A stretch of DNA of 64,000 bases. It comes from VAZQ01 sp050179645. Its GTDB lineage: Bacteria > Pseudomonadota > Alphaproteobacteria > Rhizobiales > Xanthobacteraceae. Position 1 is the first letter of the stretch. Every line of letters begins with the position of its first letter. Made by a program: the position numbers and the translations under genes. This document shows, in pieces, positions 1 through 8,420 of the stretch. Location: assembly GCA_050179645.1 (NCBI GenBank), contig JBFXEX010000005.1, positions 18,058 to 82,057 of the forward strand, read 5' to 3'. The notes beneath the pieces are model-generated. The model worked only from the letters and a program-made list of their open reading frames with translations, had not been told where the DNA came from and did no database searches.

Positions 1-1
1 T

Positions 2-664
2 AACGTCAAGATGTCCATGAACCCTTTCGACGAAATCGCTGTCGAGGAGGCGTTGCGGCTGAAAGAGAAGGGCCAGGCCACCGAGGTGGTGGTGGTGTCG
101 GTCGGTCCACAGCAGGCGGCGGAGACCATCCGCACCGCGCTGGCGATGGGGGCCGACCGCGGCATCCTGGTCAAGACCGACAGGCCCACCGAGCCGCTCG
201 CGGTCGCCAAGATCCTCAAGGCGATCATCGGCGAGGAGAACCCGGGGCTCGTGATCCTCGGCAAGCAGGCAATCGACGACGACTGCAACCAGACCGGCCA
301 GATGCTGGCTGCGCTTACCGGCTGGCCTCAGGGCACGTTCGCCTCCAAGCTGACGATCGACGGCGACAGCCTCCTGGTGACGCGCGAGGTCGACGGTGGT
401 TTACAGACCGTCAAGCTGAAGTCGCCGGCAATCGTCACCACCGACTTGCGGCTCAACGAGCCGCGCTATGCGTCGCTGCCCAACATCATGAAGGCGAAAA
501 AGAAGCCGATCGACGAGAAGACGCCGGAGAGCTACGGCGTCGATATCGCGCCACGGCTCGAAGTGCTCAAAACCGCCGAGCCCGCAGGCCGCAAGGCCGG
601 CGTCAAGGTCAAGACCGTCGGCGAACTGATCGACAAGCTCAAGAACGAGGCAGGGTTGCTGTGA
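2..664 (+). CDS. etfB: Electron transfer flavoprotein beta subunit (5' partial)
   Basis: Beta subunit of the heterodimeric FAD/AMP electron carrier that takes electrons from acyl-CoA and other flavin dehydrogenases and hands them to ETF-ubiquinone oxidoreductase. The frame is open from base 2 and begins inside the conserved region NVKMSMNPFDEIAVEEAL, so about 30 N-terminal residues lie upstream of the window; the ATG at 11 is internal. The DDDCNQTGQM stretch near residue 95 is the usual nucleotide-binding region. The partner etfA follows at 1748 but, unusually, another gene intervenes. Family assignment is firm. Confidence 0.95.
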   Translation, partial: NVKMSMNPFDEIAVEEALRLKEKGQATEVVVVSVGPQQAAETIRTALAMGADRGILVKTDRPTEPLAVAKILKAIIGEENPGLVILGKQAIDDDCNQTGQMLAALTGWPQGTFASKLTIDGDSLLVTREVDGGLQTVKLKSPAIVTTDLRLNEPRYASLPNIMKAKKKPIDEKTPESYGVDIAPRLEVLKTAEPAGRKAGVKVKTVGELIDKLKNEAGLL

Positions 665-1689
665 TTGCCCGCGCCCCTGCCGACGCTCGGCCCATGCGGC
701 CCGTTGGTGTTGGGCGCCGCGAGTTCGTCGCGCTGCTCGGTGGCGCGGCCGCGTTCGCGCCCTTCGCGGCGCTAGCGCAGCAGCCGCCACCGCTGGTGGG
801 ATTTCTCAACACCCAGTCGCCGGAGGCGTTCGCCTCGTACGTCGCGGCGTTCCGGGACGGCTTGCGGGATGCAGGCTATATAGATGGCCAGAACGTGGCG
901 ATCGAATACCGCTGGGCGCGGGATCGTAACGATATATTGCCGGTCCTCGCGACCGAGCTTGTTGCGCGCCGGCCTGCTGTGATCGCCACGAGTGGCGGGG
1001 AACTGGCGGCAAGGGCGGTAAAATCCGCGACGTCGACCATTCCCATTGTGTTCCTCACCGGCGGGGATCCGGTGGAGCAGGGGCTGGTCCAGAGTTTCAA
1101 CCGTCCCGGCGGAAATGCGACCGGGATGACCCAGCTTACGCTGACCCTTGATCCCAAGCGTCTTGGGCTGTTGCGGGATCTGATACCGGAAGCGAAGACC
1201 ATCGCGCTCCTGCTCAATCCGACCTTTCCGGGAACGGCAGCGAGAGAACGCCGCCTCAACGAAGCGGGCCGTGCGATCGGCCTGGACCTGATCGCTCTAC
1301 ACGCCAGCAGCGAAGCCGAAATCGAACAGACCCTGTCGAACTTTGAACGCCGGCGTGCCGATGCGGTCTTGGTCGGCGGCGATCCTTTCTTCAACAGTCG
1401 TCGCAACCAGATCGTTGCGCTCACCGCGCGCCTGCGGATTCCGGCGATGTACGAGTGGCGCGATTTCGTTGCCGCCGGCGGCTTGATGAGCTACGGCACG
1501 CATCTCCCGGATGCCTACCGTCAGGCCGGCATGTATTCCGGGCGCATTCTCAAGGGCGAGAAGCCTGCCGACATGCCAGTGCTGCAGCCAACTCAATTCA
1601 AGCTGATCCTCAATCTGAAGACGGCCGGAACGCTCGGCCTCACGTTCCCGCCGAGCCTGCTCGCGCTCGCCGACGAAGTGATCGAATGA
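661..1689 (+). CDS. ABC transporter substrate-binding protein (ABC_sub_bind family)
   Basis: Predicted periplasmic binding protein of the PF04392 type (two Rossmann-like lobes; GFLNTQSPEAF and FLTGGDPVEQGLVQSFNRPGG are typical), which usually serves uptake of an unidentified small ligand. The N-terminus has a twin-arginine-like GRREFVALLGG segment followed by an Ala-rich stretch ending ALAQQ, a signal peptide. The GTG at 661 overlaps the etfB stop as GTGA, suggesting translational coupling; ATG 694 is a credible alternative start just before the signal peptide. No permease or ATPase gene is adjacent. It sits between etfB and etfA, which are normally contiguous, so it looks like an insertion into the operon. 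The ligand is unknown. Confidence 0.85.
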   Translation: MIARAPADARPMRPVGVGRREFVALLGGAAAFAPFAALAQQPPPLVGFLNTQSPEAFASYVAAFRDGLRDAGYIDGQNVAIEYRWARDRNDILPVLATELVARRPAVIATSGGELAARAVKSATSTIPIVFLTGGDPVEQGLVQSFNRPGGNATGMTQLTLTLDPKRLGLLRDLIPEAKTIALLLNPTFPGTAARERRLNEAGRAIGLDLIALHASSEAEIEQTLSNFERRRADAVLVGGDPFFNSRRNQIVALTARLRIPAMYEWRDFVAAGGLMSYGTHLPDAYRQAGMYSGRILKGEKPADMPVLQPTQFKLILNLKTAGTLGLTFPPSLLALADEVIE

Positions 1690-1747
1690 CCGGGTGCCCT
1701 GTGATTTGCGCCGCCACCGACATGACCAACCCGACTGGAAATCCGTA

Positions 1748-2695
1748 ATGACCACGCTGCTGATTGCCGAGCACGACAACAAGGTGCTCAAGGATGCCAC
1801 CAACAAGGCGCTCACCGCCGCCAGGGCGCTGGGCGAGCCGGTCCATGTGCTGGTCGCGGGTTCGGGCGCCCGCGCCGCTGCCGACGCCGCCGCCAAGCTC
1901 GACGGTGTGGCGAAAGTACTCATTGCGGACGGTGCCGCCTACGAACACATGCTGGCCGAGCCGATGGCGGCGCTGATCGTGGCGTTGGCACCGGCCTACG
2001 CCGCAGTCGTCGCCCCGGCCACCACTAGCGGCAAAAACGTCATGCCGCGGGTCGCCGCTTTGCTCGACGTCATGCAGGTGTCCGATATCGTCAAGGTGAT
2101 CGCACCCGACACGTTCGAGCGGCTGATTTATGCCGGCAACGCGCTGCAGACCGTACGCTCGAAGGACAAGATCAAGGTGATCACGGTTCGCACCTCGACC
2201 TTCCAGGCGACCGGGGAGGGCGGCTCGTCCGCTCCGGTCGAGGATGCGGCCGCGACCGCGGACCCCGGGGTATCGTCGTTCGTCGGCGAGGAACTGTCGA
2301 AATCGGAGCGGCCGGAGCTGACTTCGGCGAAAATCATCATTTCGGGCGGCCGGGCGATGCAAAGCCGCGAGAACTTCACCAAATATATCGAGCCGGTGGC
2401 TGACAAGCTGGGCGCTGCGGTTGGCGCCTCGCGCGCGGCGGTCGATGCCGGCTACGCGCCTAACGACTGGCAGGTCGGCCAGACCGGCAAGGTGGTGGCG
2501 CCCGAACTCTATATTGCTGTTGGCATTTCCGGTGCTATCCAGCACCTCGCCGGCATGAAGGACTCGAAGGTGATCGTGGCGATCAACAAGGACGAAGAGG
2601 CGCCGATTTTCCAGGTTGCCGACTACGGCCTGGTCGCCGATCTCTACCAGGCGTTGCCGGAGCTCGCGGCTGAACTCGGCAAGCTCGGCCGCTAA
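1748..2695 (+). CDS. etfA: Electron transfer flavoprotein alpha subunit
   Basis: FAD-binding subunit of ETF, 315 residues, normal length. The N-terminal MTTLLIAEHDNKVLKDAT and the C-terminal FAD domain (GGRAMQSRENF, then VGQTGKVVAPELYIAVGISG and INKDEEAPIFQVADYGLV) are diagnostic. An in-frame upstream start at 1694 would add 18 residues unlike the family, so ATG 1748 is chosen. It follows the inserted binding-protein gene by 58 bp and precedes a 3-hydroxyacyl-CoA dehydrogenase, fitting a role in fatty-acid or acyl-CoA oxidation. Confidence 0.96.
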   Translation: MTTLLIAEHDNKVLKDATNKALTAARALGEPVHVLVAGSGARAAADAAAKLDGVAKVLIADGAAYEHMLAEPMAALIVALAPAYAAVVAPATTSGKNVMPRVAALLDVMQVSDIVKVIAPDTFERLIYAGNALQTVRSKDKIKVITVRTSTFQATGEGGSSAPVEDAAATADPGVSSFVGEELSKSERPELTSAKIIISGGRAMQSRENFTKYIEPVADKLGAAVGASRAAVDAGYAPNDWQVGQTGKVVAPELYIAVGISGAIQHLAGMKDSKVIVAINKDEEAPIFQVADYGLVADLYQALPELAAELGKLGR

Positions 2696-2781
2696 CCGTG
2701 CCGGCGATAACCTCCGGCGGCCGGTGGTGTCAGGTTACGGATCGGCGTAAGATCAAAAGAAAATAGGACGAACGCACGGCC

Positions 2782-3702
2782 ATGAGTGAAGTCAAAGAAC
2801 GTCCGGCGGCCCGCGCCGAGAAGGCGCAAGCGATCCGCTCTGTTGGGGTGATCGGGGCCGGGCAAATGGGCAGCGGCATCGCGCATGTCTGTGCGCTGTC
2901 CGGTTTTGAGGTCAGGCTCAACGATGTCAGCGCCGACCGGATCAAGGCCGGCATTGCGACAATCAACGGCAACATGGCGCGGCAGGTCGCCCGCAAGCGC
3001 ATTTCCGAGGAGGATCGCCAGGCCGCGCTCAGGAAAATCGCGCCGGCGGAGAATTTCGACGATTTCGGCGACTGCGATCTGGTGATCGAGGCGGCAACCG
3101 AGAAGGAGGAGGTCAAGCGGCAGATCTTCGTCAATCTCTGCCCATCGCTTAAACCGGAGGCAATTGTCGGCACCAATACGTCGTCGATTTCGATTACCCG
3201 GCTGGCGTCATCGACGGATCGGCCGGAGAAGTTCATCGGCATTCATTTCATGAATCCGGTGCCGCTGATGGAGCTGGTGGAACTGATCCGCGGCATCGCC
3301 ACCGACGATCCGACTTTCGTCACCACCAAGGCTTTTGTGACCAAGCTCGGCAAGACCATCGCGGTCGCCGAGGATTTCCCGGCGTTCATCGTCAACCGCA
3401 TCCTGCTGCCGATGATCAACGAGGCGATCTACACGCTCTATGAGGGCGTCGGCAACGTCGAGGCGATCGACACCGCGATGCGGCTCGGCGCGCACCACCC
3501 GATGGGTCCGTTGGAACTCGCCGACTTCATCGGTCTCGACACCTGCCTTTCGGTGATGCAGGTGCTGCACGAGGGGCTAGCGGATTCCAAATACCGGCCG
3601 TGCCCGCTGCTGGTGAAGTACGTCGAGGCCGGCTGGCTCGGCCGCAAGACCCAGCGCGGCTTCTACGATTATCGCGGCGAGAAACCGGTGCCGACGCGCT
3701 GA
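2782..3702 (+). CDS. hbd: 3-hydroxybutyryl-CoA dehydrogenase (3HCDH family)
   Basis: NAD(P)-dependent interconversion of 3-hydroxyacyl-CoA and 3-oxoacyl-CoA in beta-oxidation or butyrate/PHB metabolism; cytoplasmic. 306 residues with about 18 extra N-terminal residues before the Rossmann fold VIGAGQMGSGIAHVCALSGF. The middle motif GTNTSSISIT and the HFMNPVPLMELVELI region carrying the catalytic His are present, as is the C-terminal 3HCDH domain (GAHHPMGPLELADFIGLD). It follows etfA by 86 bp and probably shares its transcript; a strong hairpin lies just downstream. The substrate chain length cannot be read from the sequence. Confidence 0.94.
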   Translation: MSEVKERPAARAEKAQAIRSVGVIGAGQMGSGIAHVCALSGFEVRLNDVSADRIKAGIATINGNMARQVARKRISEEDRQAALRKIAPAENFDDFGDCDLVIEAATEKEEVKRQIFVNLCPSLKPEAIVGTNTSSISITRLASSTDRPEKFIGIHFMNPVPLMELVELIRGIATDDPTFVTTKAFVTKLGKTIAVAEDFPAFIVNRILLPMINEAIYTLYEGVGNVEAIDTAMRLGAHHPMGPLELADFIGLDTCLSVMQVLHEGLADSKYRPCPLLVKYVEAGWLGRKTQRGFYDYRGEKPVPTR

Positions 3703-3728
3703 ATTGTACGCGTCCTATCGATAGCGTA

Positions 3729-3757
3729 ACGGGCGGCCGCGGGCCGCCCGTGTTGTT
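3729..3757. terminator. Strong hairpin between convergent hbd and GST genes
   Basis: A perfect 10-bp GC-rich inverted repeat ACGGGCGGCC / GGCCGCCCGT (3729-3738 and 3742-3751) with a three-base loop is followed by GTTGTT. It lies between the stop of the + strand dehydrogenase and the stop of the - strand GST, so it could terminate both. The T-tract is imperfect. Confidence 0.6.
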
Positions 3758-3770
3758 CCAGCTTCGCGAC

Positions 3771-4406
3771 TTACGCTGCGGCGGCCGGCATTTGCGGTGC
3801 CGTCTGCTGCCAGCATGGCAGCGCCGAGACCCGGCCGAACCACGCCTGCACGTGCCGGTACGGCGCCAGCGGCATTTCGGCTCCCTGCGCATGAAACAGC
3901 GCCGCCGCGACCGAGAAGTCGGCAAGCGTGACGTCCTTGCCGACGAGGTACGGCTGCTGCGCCAGGTGCGCATCGAGCACCTTGGCTTCCTTGTGGAAAC
4001 ACGCGAGAGCCTGGGCCACGACCGCTTCGTCGGGCGGGCCGAGGTTCAGGAATTTCTTCACCAGCCGCTGGAACACGAGCGGATCGCAGGCTTCCTTGCC
4101 CCAATGCGCGAGGTCCCAGCTCTGCCAGCGCATGATGTCGGCGCGCGCGCGGGCGTCGTTCGGCCAAAGCGAATTGGCCGACTTGCTGGCGATGTATTGC
4201 ATGATCGCGGTCGATTCCCAGAGCGTGAAGTCGCCGTCCACCAGCGTCGGTACGCGGCCGGTCGGATTGAGCGCCAGATAGTCGGGCGTATGCGAGCCGC
4301 CTTTGGTCAGGTCGACAAATTCGAGCTCCAGCGGAACCCGAAGATGCGCTGCGACCGCGCGTACCTTCCAGGTGTTGGGCGACGGCGGGAAGCCATAGAG
4401 CTTCAT
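3771..4406 (-). CDS. Glutathione S-transferase family protein
   Basis: Cytosolic GST of about normal length (211 residues). The thioredoxin-like N-terminal domain begins MKLYGFPPSPNTWKVRAVAAHL and contains the cis-Pro/glutathione segment NPTGRVPTLVDGDFTLWESTAIMQYI; the C-terminal all-alpha domain includes LVGKDVTLADFSVAAAL. The start at 4406 has AAGGAG upstream; a longer frame to 4460 would run into the neighbouring gene. It lies downstream of the SRPBCC/ArsR pair on the same strand and may be co-transcribed with it. The substrate is unknown. Confidence 0.92.
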   Translation of the reverse strand: MKLYGFPPSPNTWKVRAVAAHLRVPLELEFVDLTKGGSHTPDYLALNPTGRVPTLVDGDFTLWESTAIMQYIASKSANSLWPNDARARADIMRWQSWDLAHWGKEACDPLVFQRLVKKFLNLGPPDEAVVAQALACFHKEAKVLDAHLAQQPYLVGKDVTLADFSVAAALFHAQGAEMPLAPYRHVQAWFGRVSALPCWQQTAPQMPAAAA

Positions 4407-4456
4407 GATCGACTCCTTCGGTTCAGGTGGATGGGAGGTCGGGAGATGGTCGGGGC

Positions 4457-4894
4457 TCACGCCAGATATCGTTCGAGCTTATCAAGCGCGCCGGTCCAAC
4501 CGGCGTTATGGCGGTCGCGAGCCGGTTCGTCGAAGAAATGCTCGTGCGTGAGGGTCAGCAGGGTGCCGCCGCCGTCCGGCTTGAACTTGACGGTGACGAG
4601 GGATTCGCGCTCCGGCGTTGAGCGCCAGGCCCAGGTGTAGACCAGTTTCTCGTCGGGGATCACTTCGCGAAACGTCCCGCTGACATCGTGGTTGCTGCCG
4701 TCGGGCGACCTGCCGAGGATGCGATAGCGGCCGCCCGGACGGGTGTCGAATTCGGCCAGCAGAACCTCGACGCCGCCCGGCCCGAACCAACGCTTCACTT
4801 GCTCCGGCTCCGTCCACGCCCGGTAGACCCTGGCGGGCGGCGCTTTGAACCGACGCTTGAGGGTGAGGCTTGGCTTGACGACGGTGGTGGACAT
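4457..4894 (-). CDS. AHSA1/SRPBCC (START-like) domain protein
   Basis: 145-residue Aha1-type SRPBCC protein with the family opening LKRRFKAPPARVYRAWTEPEQVKRWFGP and a C-terminal GGTLLTLTHEHF...DRHNAGWTGALDKLERYL. The fold forms a hydrophobic ligand cavity; the ligand is not known. ATG 4894 is preceded by a near-consensus GGAGGAGG ribosome site. It overlaps the end of the upstream ArsR-type regulator gene by 100 bases. Such regulator-SRPBCC pairs are common and usually form one autoregulated operon. Confidence 0.9.
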   Translation of the reverse strand: MSTTVVKPSLTLKRRFKAPPARVYRAWTEPEQVKRWFGPGGVEVLLAEFDTRPGGRYRILGRSPDGSNHDVSGTFREVIPDEKLVYTWAWRSTPERESLVTVKFKPDGGGTLLTLTHEHFFDEPARDRHNAGWTGALDKLERYLA

Positions 4895-5223
4895 GACTCC
4901 TCCTCCAGGAATGCGGCGAGCCGATCAAGCCGCTCGGACCAGAACTTCTCGTAGCGGTGCAGCCACTCGCTCGCTTCCGCCATAGGGGCCGCTCGCAGCC
5001 GGCAGACGACGGTACGGCCGGTCTTCTCGCGGGCGATCAGTCCGGCCTCCGACAGCACGTCGAGGTGCTTCATGACGGCCGGCAGCGACATCGTGAACGG
5101 GCGGGCGAGTTCGCTGACCGACACCTCATCGCGCTCGCCCAGTTGGGCAAGGAGCGCGCGGCGAGTCGGGTCGGCGAGCGCCGCGAATGTCCGGTCCAGC
5201 GAAGCGTGCAAAAGGTAAACCAT
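4795..5223 (-). CDS. ArsR/SmtB-type HTH transcriptional regulator
   Basis: Winged-helix repressor of the branch paired with SRPBCC proteins (LDRTFAALADPTRRALLAQLG, recognition helix around MSLPAVMKHLDVLSEAGLI). No metal-binding cysteine motif is visible in the HTH; the sole Cys near VVCRL is not a typical site, so it is probably not a metal sensor. The conserved domain ends near residue 108 (RLAAFLEEE). The remaining 34 residues are Ser/Pro/Arg-rich and encoded inside the SRPBCC gene in another frame, so the tail may be non-functional. A 12-bp palindrome overlaps the start codon. Confidence 0.88.
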   Translation of the reverse strand: MVYLLHASLDRTFAALADPTRRALLAQLGERDEVSVSELARPFTMSLPAVMKHLDVLSEAGLIAREKTGRTVVCRLRAAPMAEASEWLHRYEKFWSERLDRLAAFLEEESCPPPSSSQASPSSVGSKRRPPGSTGRGRSRSK

Positions 5224-5229
5224 TTGGTT
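5218..5229. promoter_or_regulatory. Palindromic operator candidate over the ArsR-type gene start
   Basis: AACCA-TT-TGGTT is a perfect inverted repeat that includes the start codon of the regulator gene (CAT at 5221-5223). A site here would let the regulator block its own transcription or translation start. Autoregulation is an inference from position and symmetry only. Confidence 0.4.
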
Positions 5230-5325
5230 AAGTGTTAGAGCGCGCGGTCGCCGCTGTCAATGGCGTTCGACAGGGCTCAGGTTTCGCAGGCTCCAGTTCG
5301 ACCGGTTTCAGCCCGCACGCTCGGG

Positions 5326-6018
5326 CTATTTCGTCAACGCCGCGGTGACGAGTTTGACCGCATCATCGCTCGCCCACTCGGCCGGGCCCGCCAGGGTGGC
5401 GATCTCGCAGCCGGCCGGGTCCACCAGCAGCGTAGTCGGCATGCCGGTCGCGCGGCCGACAACCTTCAGTTCCTGGAACACTTTGGCGCTCGGATCGGCG
5501 TAGTAGGTGAGGCGGTCGATGCCGGCGTCTTTCAGCCAGTTCTTCGGCTTGTCGAGGTCGCGGGTGTCGATATTGATCGCCACCACCTGGAACGCAGGCC
5601 CGCCGAGCTTGGCTTCGAGCGCGTCCAGCGCCGGCATCTCCTTCCGGCAAGGAACGCACCACGTGGCCCACAGATTGAGAAGCACGGTACGGCCGCGCCA
5701 TTCGGAGAGCCGGCGCTCCTGCCCGGCGGCGTCTCGCATGGTCAAGTCCGGGAGACGCAGCGGCCGTTCGGCCACCACCACGCCCGCCACTTCGCCACGG
5801 GCGAGCGGCGCGATCCGCCGGGCCATGTCCACGGCCGGCGCGCACGCAGGATCGCCCGCATTGCGCTGGAAGGCCGCGATCCCGTATACCGCCCCGGCCA
5901 GCCCAATGCCGACCACGGCTCCCAGCGACGCCGCGACGATCAACCGGCGGCGGCGCGCGTCATTGCCCGGCGTCGCGGGTTTCGGTTCGGGTGAGGGCTG
6001 AGTAGGCAGATCGGTCAT
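5326..6018 (-). CDS. tlpA: TlpA-family thiol:disulfide oxidoreductase, membrane-anchored
   Basis: Periplasmic thioredoxin-like reductase, 230 residues. A basic N-terminus (ARRRR, 21-25) precedes one membrane segment at about 26-50, then a thioredoxin fold with the active site WATWCVPCRKEMP (Cys121, Cys124) and the cis-Pro loop GMPTTLLVD. TlpA supports cytochrome c oxidase copper-site maturation and cytochrome c biogenesis in rhizobia. It is transcribed divergently from argH, 45 bp apart; this arrangement is frequent in Hyphomicrobiales. Confidence 0.92.
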   Translation of the reverse strand: MTDLPTQPSPEPKPATPGNDARRRRLIVAASLGAVVGIGLAGAVYGIAAFQRNAGDPACAPAVDMARRIAPLARGEVAGVVVAERPLRLPDLTMRDAAGQERRLSEWRGRTVLLNLWATWCVPCRKEMPALDALEAKLGGPAFQVVAINIDTRDLDKPKNWLKDAGIDRLTYYADPSAKVFQELKVVGRATGMPTTLLVDPAGCEIATLAGPAEWASDDAVKLVTAALTK

Positions 6019-6063
6019 TCGGGCAACGTCTTACGTGGGCCTTATCGCGAGCAGCGGCGTGTC

Positions 6064-7458
6064 ATGAGCAACAAGATGTGGGGCGGGCGGTTTGGCGCAA
6101 GCCCCGATGCCGTCATGGACGAGATCAATGCCTCGATCGATTTCGACCGGCACCTTTTCCGTCAGGACATCGCCGCGAGCAAGGCCCACGCCGCGATGCT
6201 GGCCAAGCAGGGCATTATCCCGGCGGACGATGCGCGCAAGATCGCTCACGGTCTAGACACGATCCTGTCAGAAATCGAGGCCGGCAAATTCGAGTTCAAG
6301 CGTGCGCTCGAAGACATTCACATGAACGTCGAAGGCCGGCTCGCCGAACTGATCGGGCCGGCCGCCGGCCGCTTGCACACCGCGCGCTCGCGCAACGATC
6401 AGGTGGCGACCGACTTCCGGCTGTGGGTGCGCGCCACCGTCGACACGATCGACGGCGCGCTCGCAGACTACCAGCGCGCGCTCGCCGAAAAGGCGCTCGA
6501 ACACGCCGCAACCGTGATGCCGGGCTTCACCCATCTGCAAACTGCGCAGCCTGTCACCTTCGGACATCACCTGCTCGCCTACGTGGAGATGACGGCGCGC
6601 GATCGCGGCCGGTTCGCGGATGCGCGTAAGCGCGGCAATGAATCGCCGCTGGGCGCTGCCGCGCTCGCCGGCACGGCGTTTCCGCTCGACCGCGCAATGA
6701 CCGCGAAGGCGCTCGGTTTCGCGCGTCCGATGGCGAATTCGCTCGATGCGGTCTCCGATCGCGATTTCGTGCTGGAGGCGCTGTCGGCGGCCGCGATCAC
6801 CGCGGTCCACCTGTCGCGCTTCGCCGAAGAGATCGTGATCTGGTGCTCGCCGCTCACCGGTCTGGTGTCGCTCTCCGACAAGTTCACGACCGGTTCGTCG
6901 ATCATGCCGCAGAAGCGCAATCCGGACGCCGCCGAACTGGTGCGCGCCAAGACTGGGCGCATCATCGGCGCCCTGTCGGCCCTGTTGATCGTGATGAAGG
7001 GACTGCCGCTCGCCTATCAAAAGGACATGCAGGAGGACAAGGAGGGCGCGATCGACGCGCTCTCGGCGCTGAGTCTCTCCATTGCCGCGATGACCGGGAT
7101 GGTGCGCGACATGACGCCCGACGTGGAGCGCATGCGGGTTGCGGCCGGACAGGGCTATTCGACTGCCACCGATCTCGCCGACTGGCTGGTGCGCACGCTC
7201 AAGATGCCGTTCCGGGAAGCGCATCACGTGACGGGAAGGATTGTCGCAAAGGCGGCGGCGGACGGCGTGCCGCTGCACGAACTGCCGCTCGCCGCCATGC
7301 AGTCGGTCGAGAAGCGGATCACCAAGGACGTTTTCGCGGTGCTGTCGGTCGACAACTCGGTCAACAGCCGGGTGAGCCTTGGTGGGACGGCGCCGAAAAA
7401 CGTCCGCCGGGAGGCTAACCGCTGGCTCAAGGCGCTGGCGAAAGAGCGGCCGGCTTGA
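6064..7458 (+). CDS. argH: Argininosuccinate lyase
   Basis: Cleaves argininosuccinate to arginine and fumarate, the last step of arginine synthesis; cytosolic homotetramer. 464 residues, normal length. Diagnostic MWGGRFG start, HTARSRNDQVATDFRLW substrate loop, MPGFTHLQTAQPVTFGHH, and the fumarase/aspartase signature GSSIMPQKRNPDAAELVR containing the catalytic Ser of the mobile loop. Divergent from tlpA. Confidence 0.98.
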   Translation: MSNKMWGGRFGASPDAVMDEINASIDFDRHLFRQDIAASKAHAAMLAKQGIIPADDARKIAHGLDTILSEIEAGKFEFKRALEDIHMNVEGRLAELIGPAAGRLHTARSRNDQVATDFRLWVRATVDTIDGALADYQRALAEKALEHAATVMPGFTHLQTAQPVTFGHHLLAYVEMTARDRGRFADARKRGNESPLGAAALAGTAFPLDRAMTAKALGFARPMANSLDAVSDRDFVLEALSAAAITAVHLSRFAEEIVIWCSPLTGLVSLSDKFTTGSSIMPQKRNPDAAELVRAKTGRIIGALSALLIVMKGLPLAYQKDMQEDKEGAIDALSALSLSIAAMTGMVRDMTPDVERMRVAAGQGYSTATDLADWLVRTLKMPFREAHHVTGRIVAKAAADGVPLHELPLAAMQSVEKRITKDVFAVLSVDNSVNSRVSLGGTAPKNVRREANRWLKALAKERPA

Positions 7459-7557
7459 TCGGCAGTTCGAGCCGCCCGACCGCATTGCTGCACGTCCGCG
7501 CCGGCGGTAAGCTTCGGCGTCAATAACAAACAAACAGATTTTCCAGGGAGGAATGCC

Positions 7558-7893
7558 ATGCCGATCTACATCACGCGCGGCCGTTTCACGTCCAACGCCA
7601 TTAAAGGTATGTTGTCCAAGCCCGAGGACCGGGAGGAAGCGGTCGCTAAGCTGTTCAAGCACGCTGGAGGCAAGCTGATCGGGTGGTATCTGACCTTCGG
7701 TCATCACGACTGGATGGTGATCGGCGAGTTCCCTGACGAGAAGGCTGCCGCCTCGGCCATCCTGGCGGCCGCAGCCGGAGGCAGCCTGTCGGACATCGAG
7801 ACGACGGTCGGGATGACCGCGAAGGAGGCCGCCGCGACCTTCAAGTCGGCCGGCAAGGCGGCGAAGAACTTCCGCAGCGCCGGCCGCTCCTGA
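7558..7893 (+). CDS. GYD domain-containing protein
   Basis: 111-residue small cytosolic protein of the PF08734 family (starts MPIYITRGRFTSNAIKGM; GGKLIGWYLTFGHHDWMVIGEFPDEKAAA), a ferredoxin-like fold of unknown function. A clear GGGAGGA ribosome site lies 5 bases before ATG 7558. It sits between argH and the lptM-like gene, an interval that is often empty in related genomes, so it may be an insertion. Ala-rich C-terminal third. Confidence 0.88.
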   Translation: MPIYITRGRFTSNAIKGMLSKPEDREEAVAKLFKHAGGKLIGWYLTFGHHDWMVIGEFPDEKAAASAILAAAAGGSLSDIETTVGMTAKEAAATFKSAGKAAKNFRSAGRS

Positions 7894-8088
7894 GGGGGCG
7901 CGGGGACCGACGCGGGAAGCGTTTCTGGGTCGGATTCCGCGGCAAGGCCCGGATGACTTCAATCATTCCGGCAGGAACGTGCCGGAAATGCCCTGAATTC
8001 GCGCGGATTGGGGGGTACGAATGGCAGCGATCGGTGCCTTTCCGTGCTAGGAAAGCGCGCGGAATTGTTGAGGCTGGGGAACCTGTTC

Positions 8089-8325
8089 GTGGGCCGTTTG
8101 TCACCTCGTGCGCTGTTGCGCATTGCCGCCGTTGGAGCGCTTGTTTCGACGCTCGGCCTCGCCGGCTGCGGGCGCAAAGGCGGGCTCGATGCGCCGCCCG
8201 GCGCCACGCTCATCGACCCGGCAGCCGCTGCCCAGCCCGCGCCCGAAATCGGGCCCGATGGCCGCCCGCTGCCGCCGACGCGTGGGCCAGACCGCACAAG
8301 CCCGCTCGATTTTCTGATTGACTGA
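8089..8325 (+). CDS. lptM: LptM-like small lipoprotein
   Basis: 78-residue lipoprotein. From GTG 8089 the signal peptide runs through RLSPRALLRIAAVGALVSTL to the lipobox LAGC (Cys27), followed by GRKGGLDAPPGA, the C-G-x-K-G-x-L-x-x-P signature of the LptM (YifL) family, which assists LPS translocon (LptD/E) maturation in enterobacteria. The tail is Pro-rich and disordered. The in-frame TTG at 8008 would put 27 implausible residues before the signal peptide. The argH-lipoprotein-lysA order is conserved in Hyphomicrobiales. Functional transfer from E. coli is tentative. Confidence 0.75.
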   Translation: MGRLSPRALLRIAAVGALVSTLGLAGCGRKGGLDAPPGATLIDPAAAAQPAPEIGPDGRPLPPTRGPDRTSPLDFLID

Positions 8326-8420
8326 CCGTCCGTTAGTGTGGCGGTTCAGAGATCCGCACCATCGTTGCTGCCGCCACTTCGCAATGCGGACGTCTGAACC
8401 AAAGCCACGCCAGGTCTGCC

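Noticed and set aside
3600..4640. 346-codon open frame antisense to the GST gene
   Set aside because: Runs through the hbd 3' end, a terminator and GST; the sense strand genes have clear family motifs.
6268..7962. 564-codon open frame antisense to argH
   Set aside because: Shadow of argH third-position GC; low-complexity Arg/His-rich translation.
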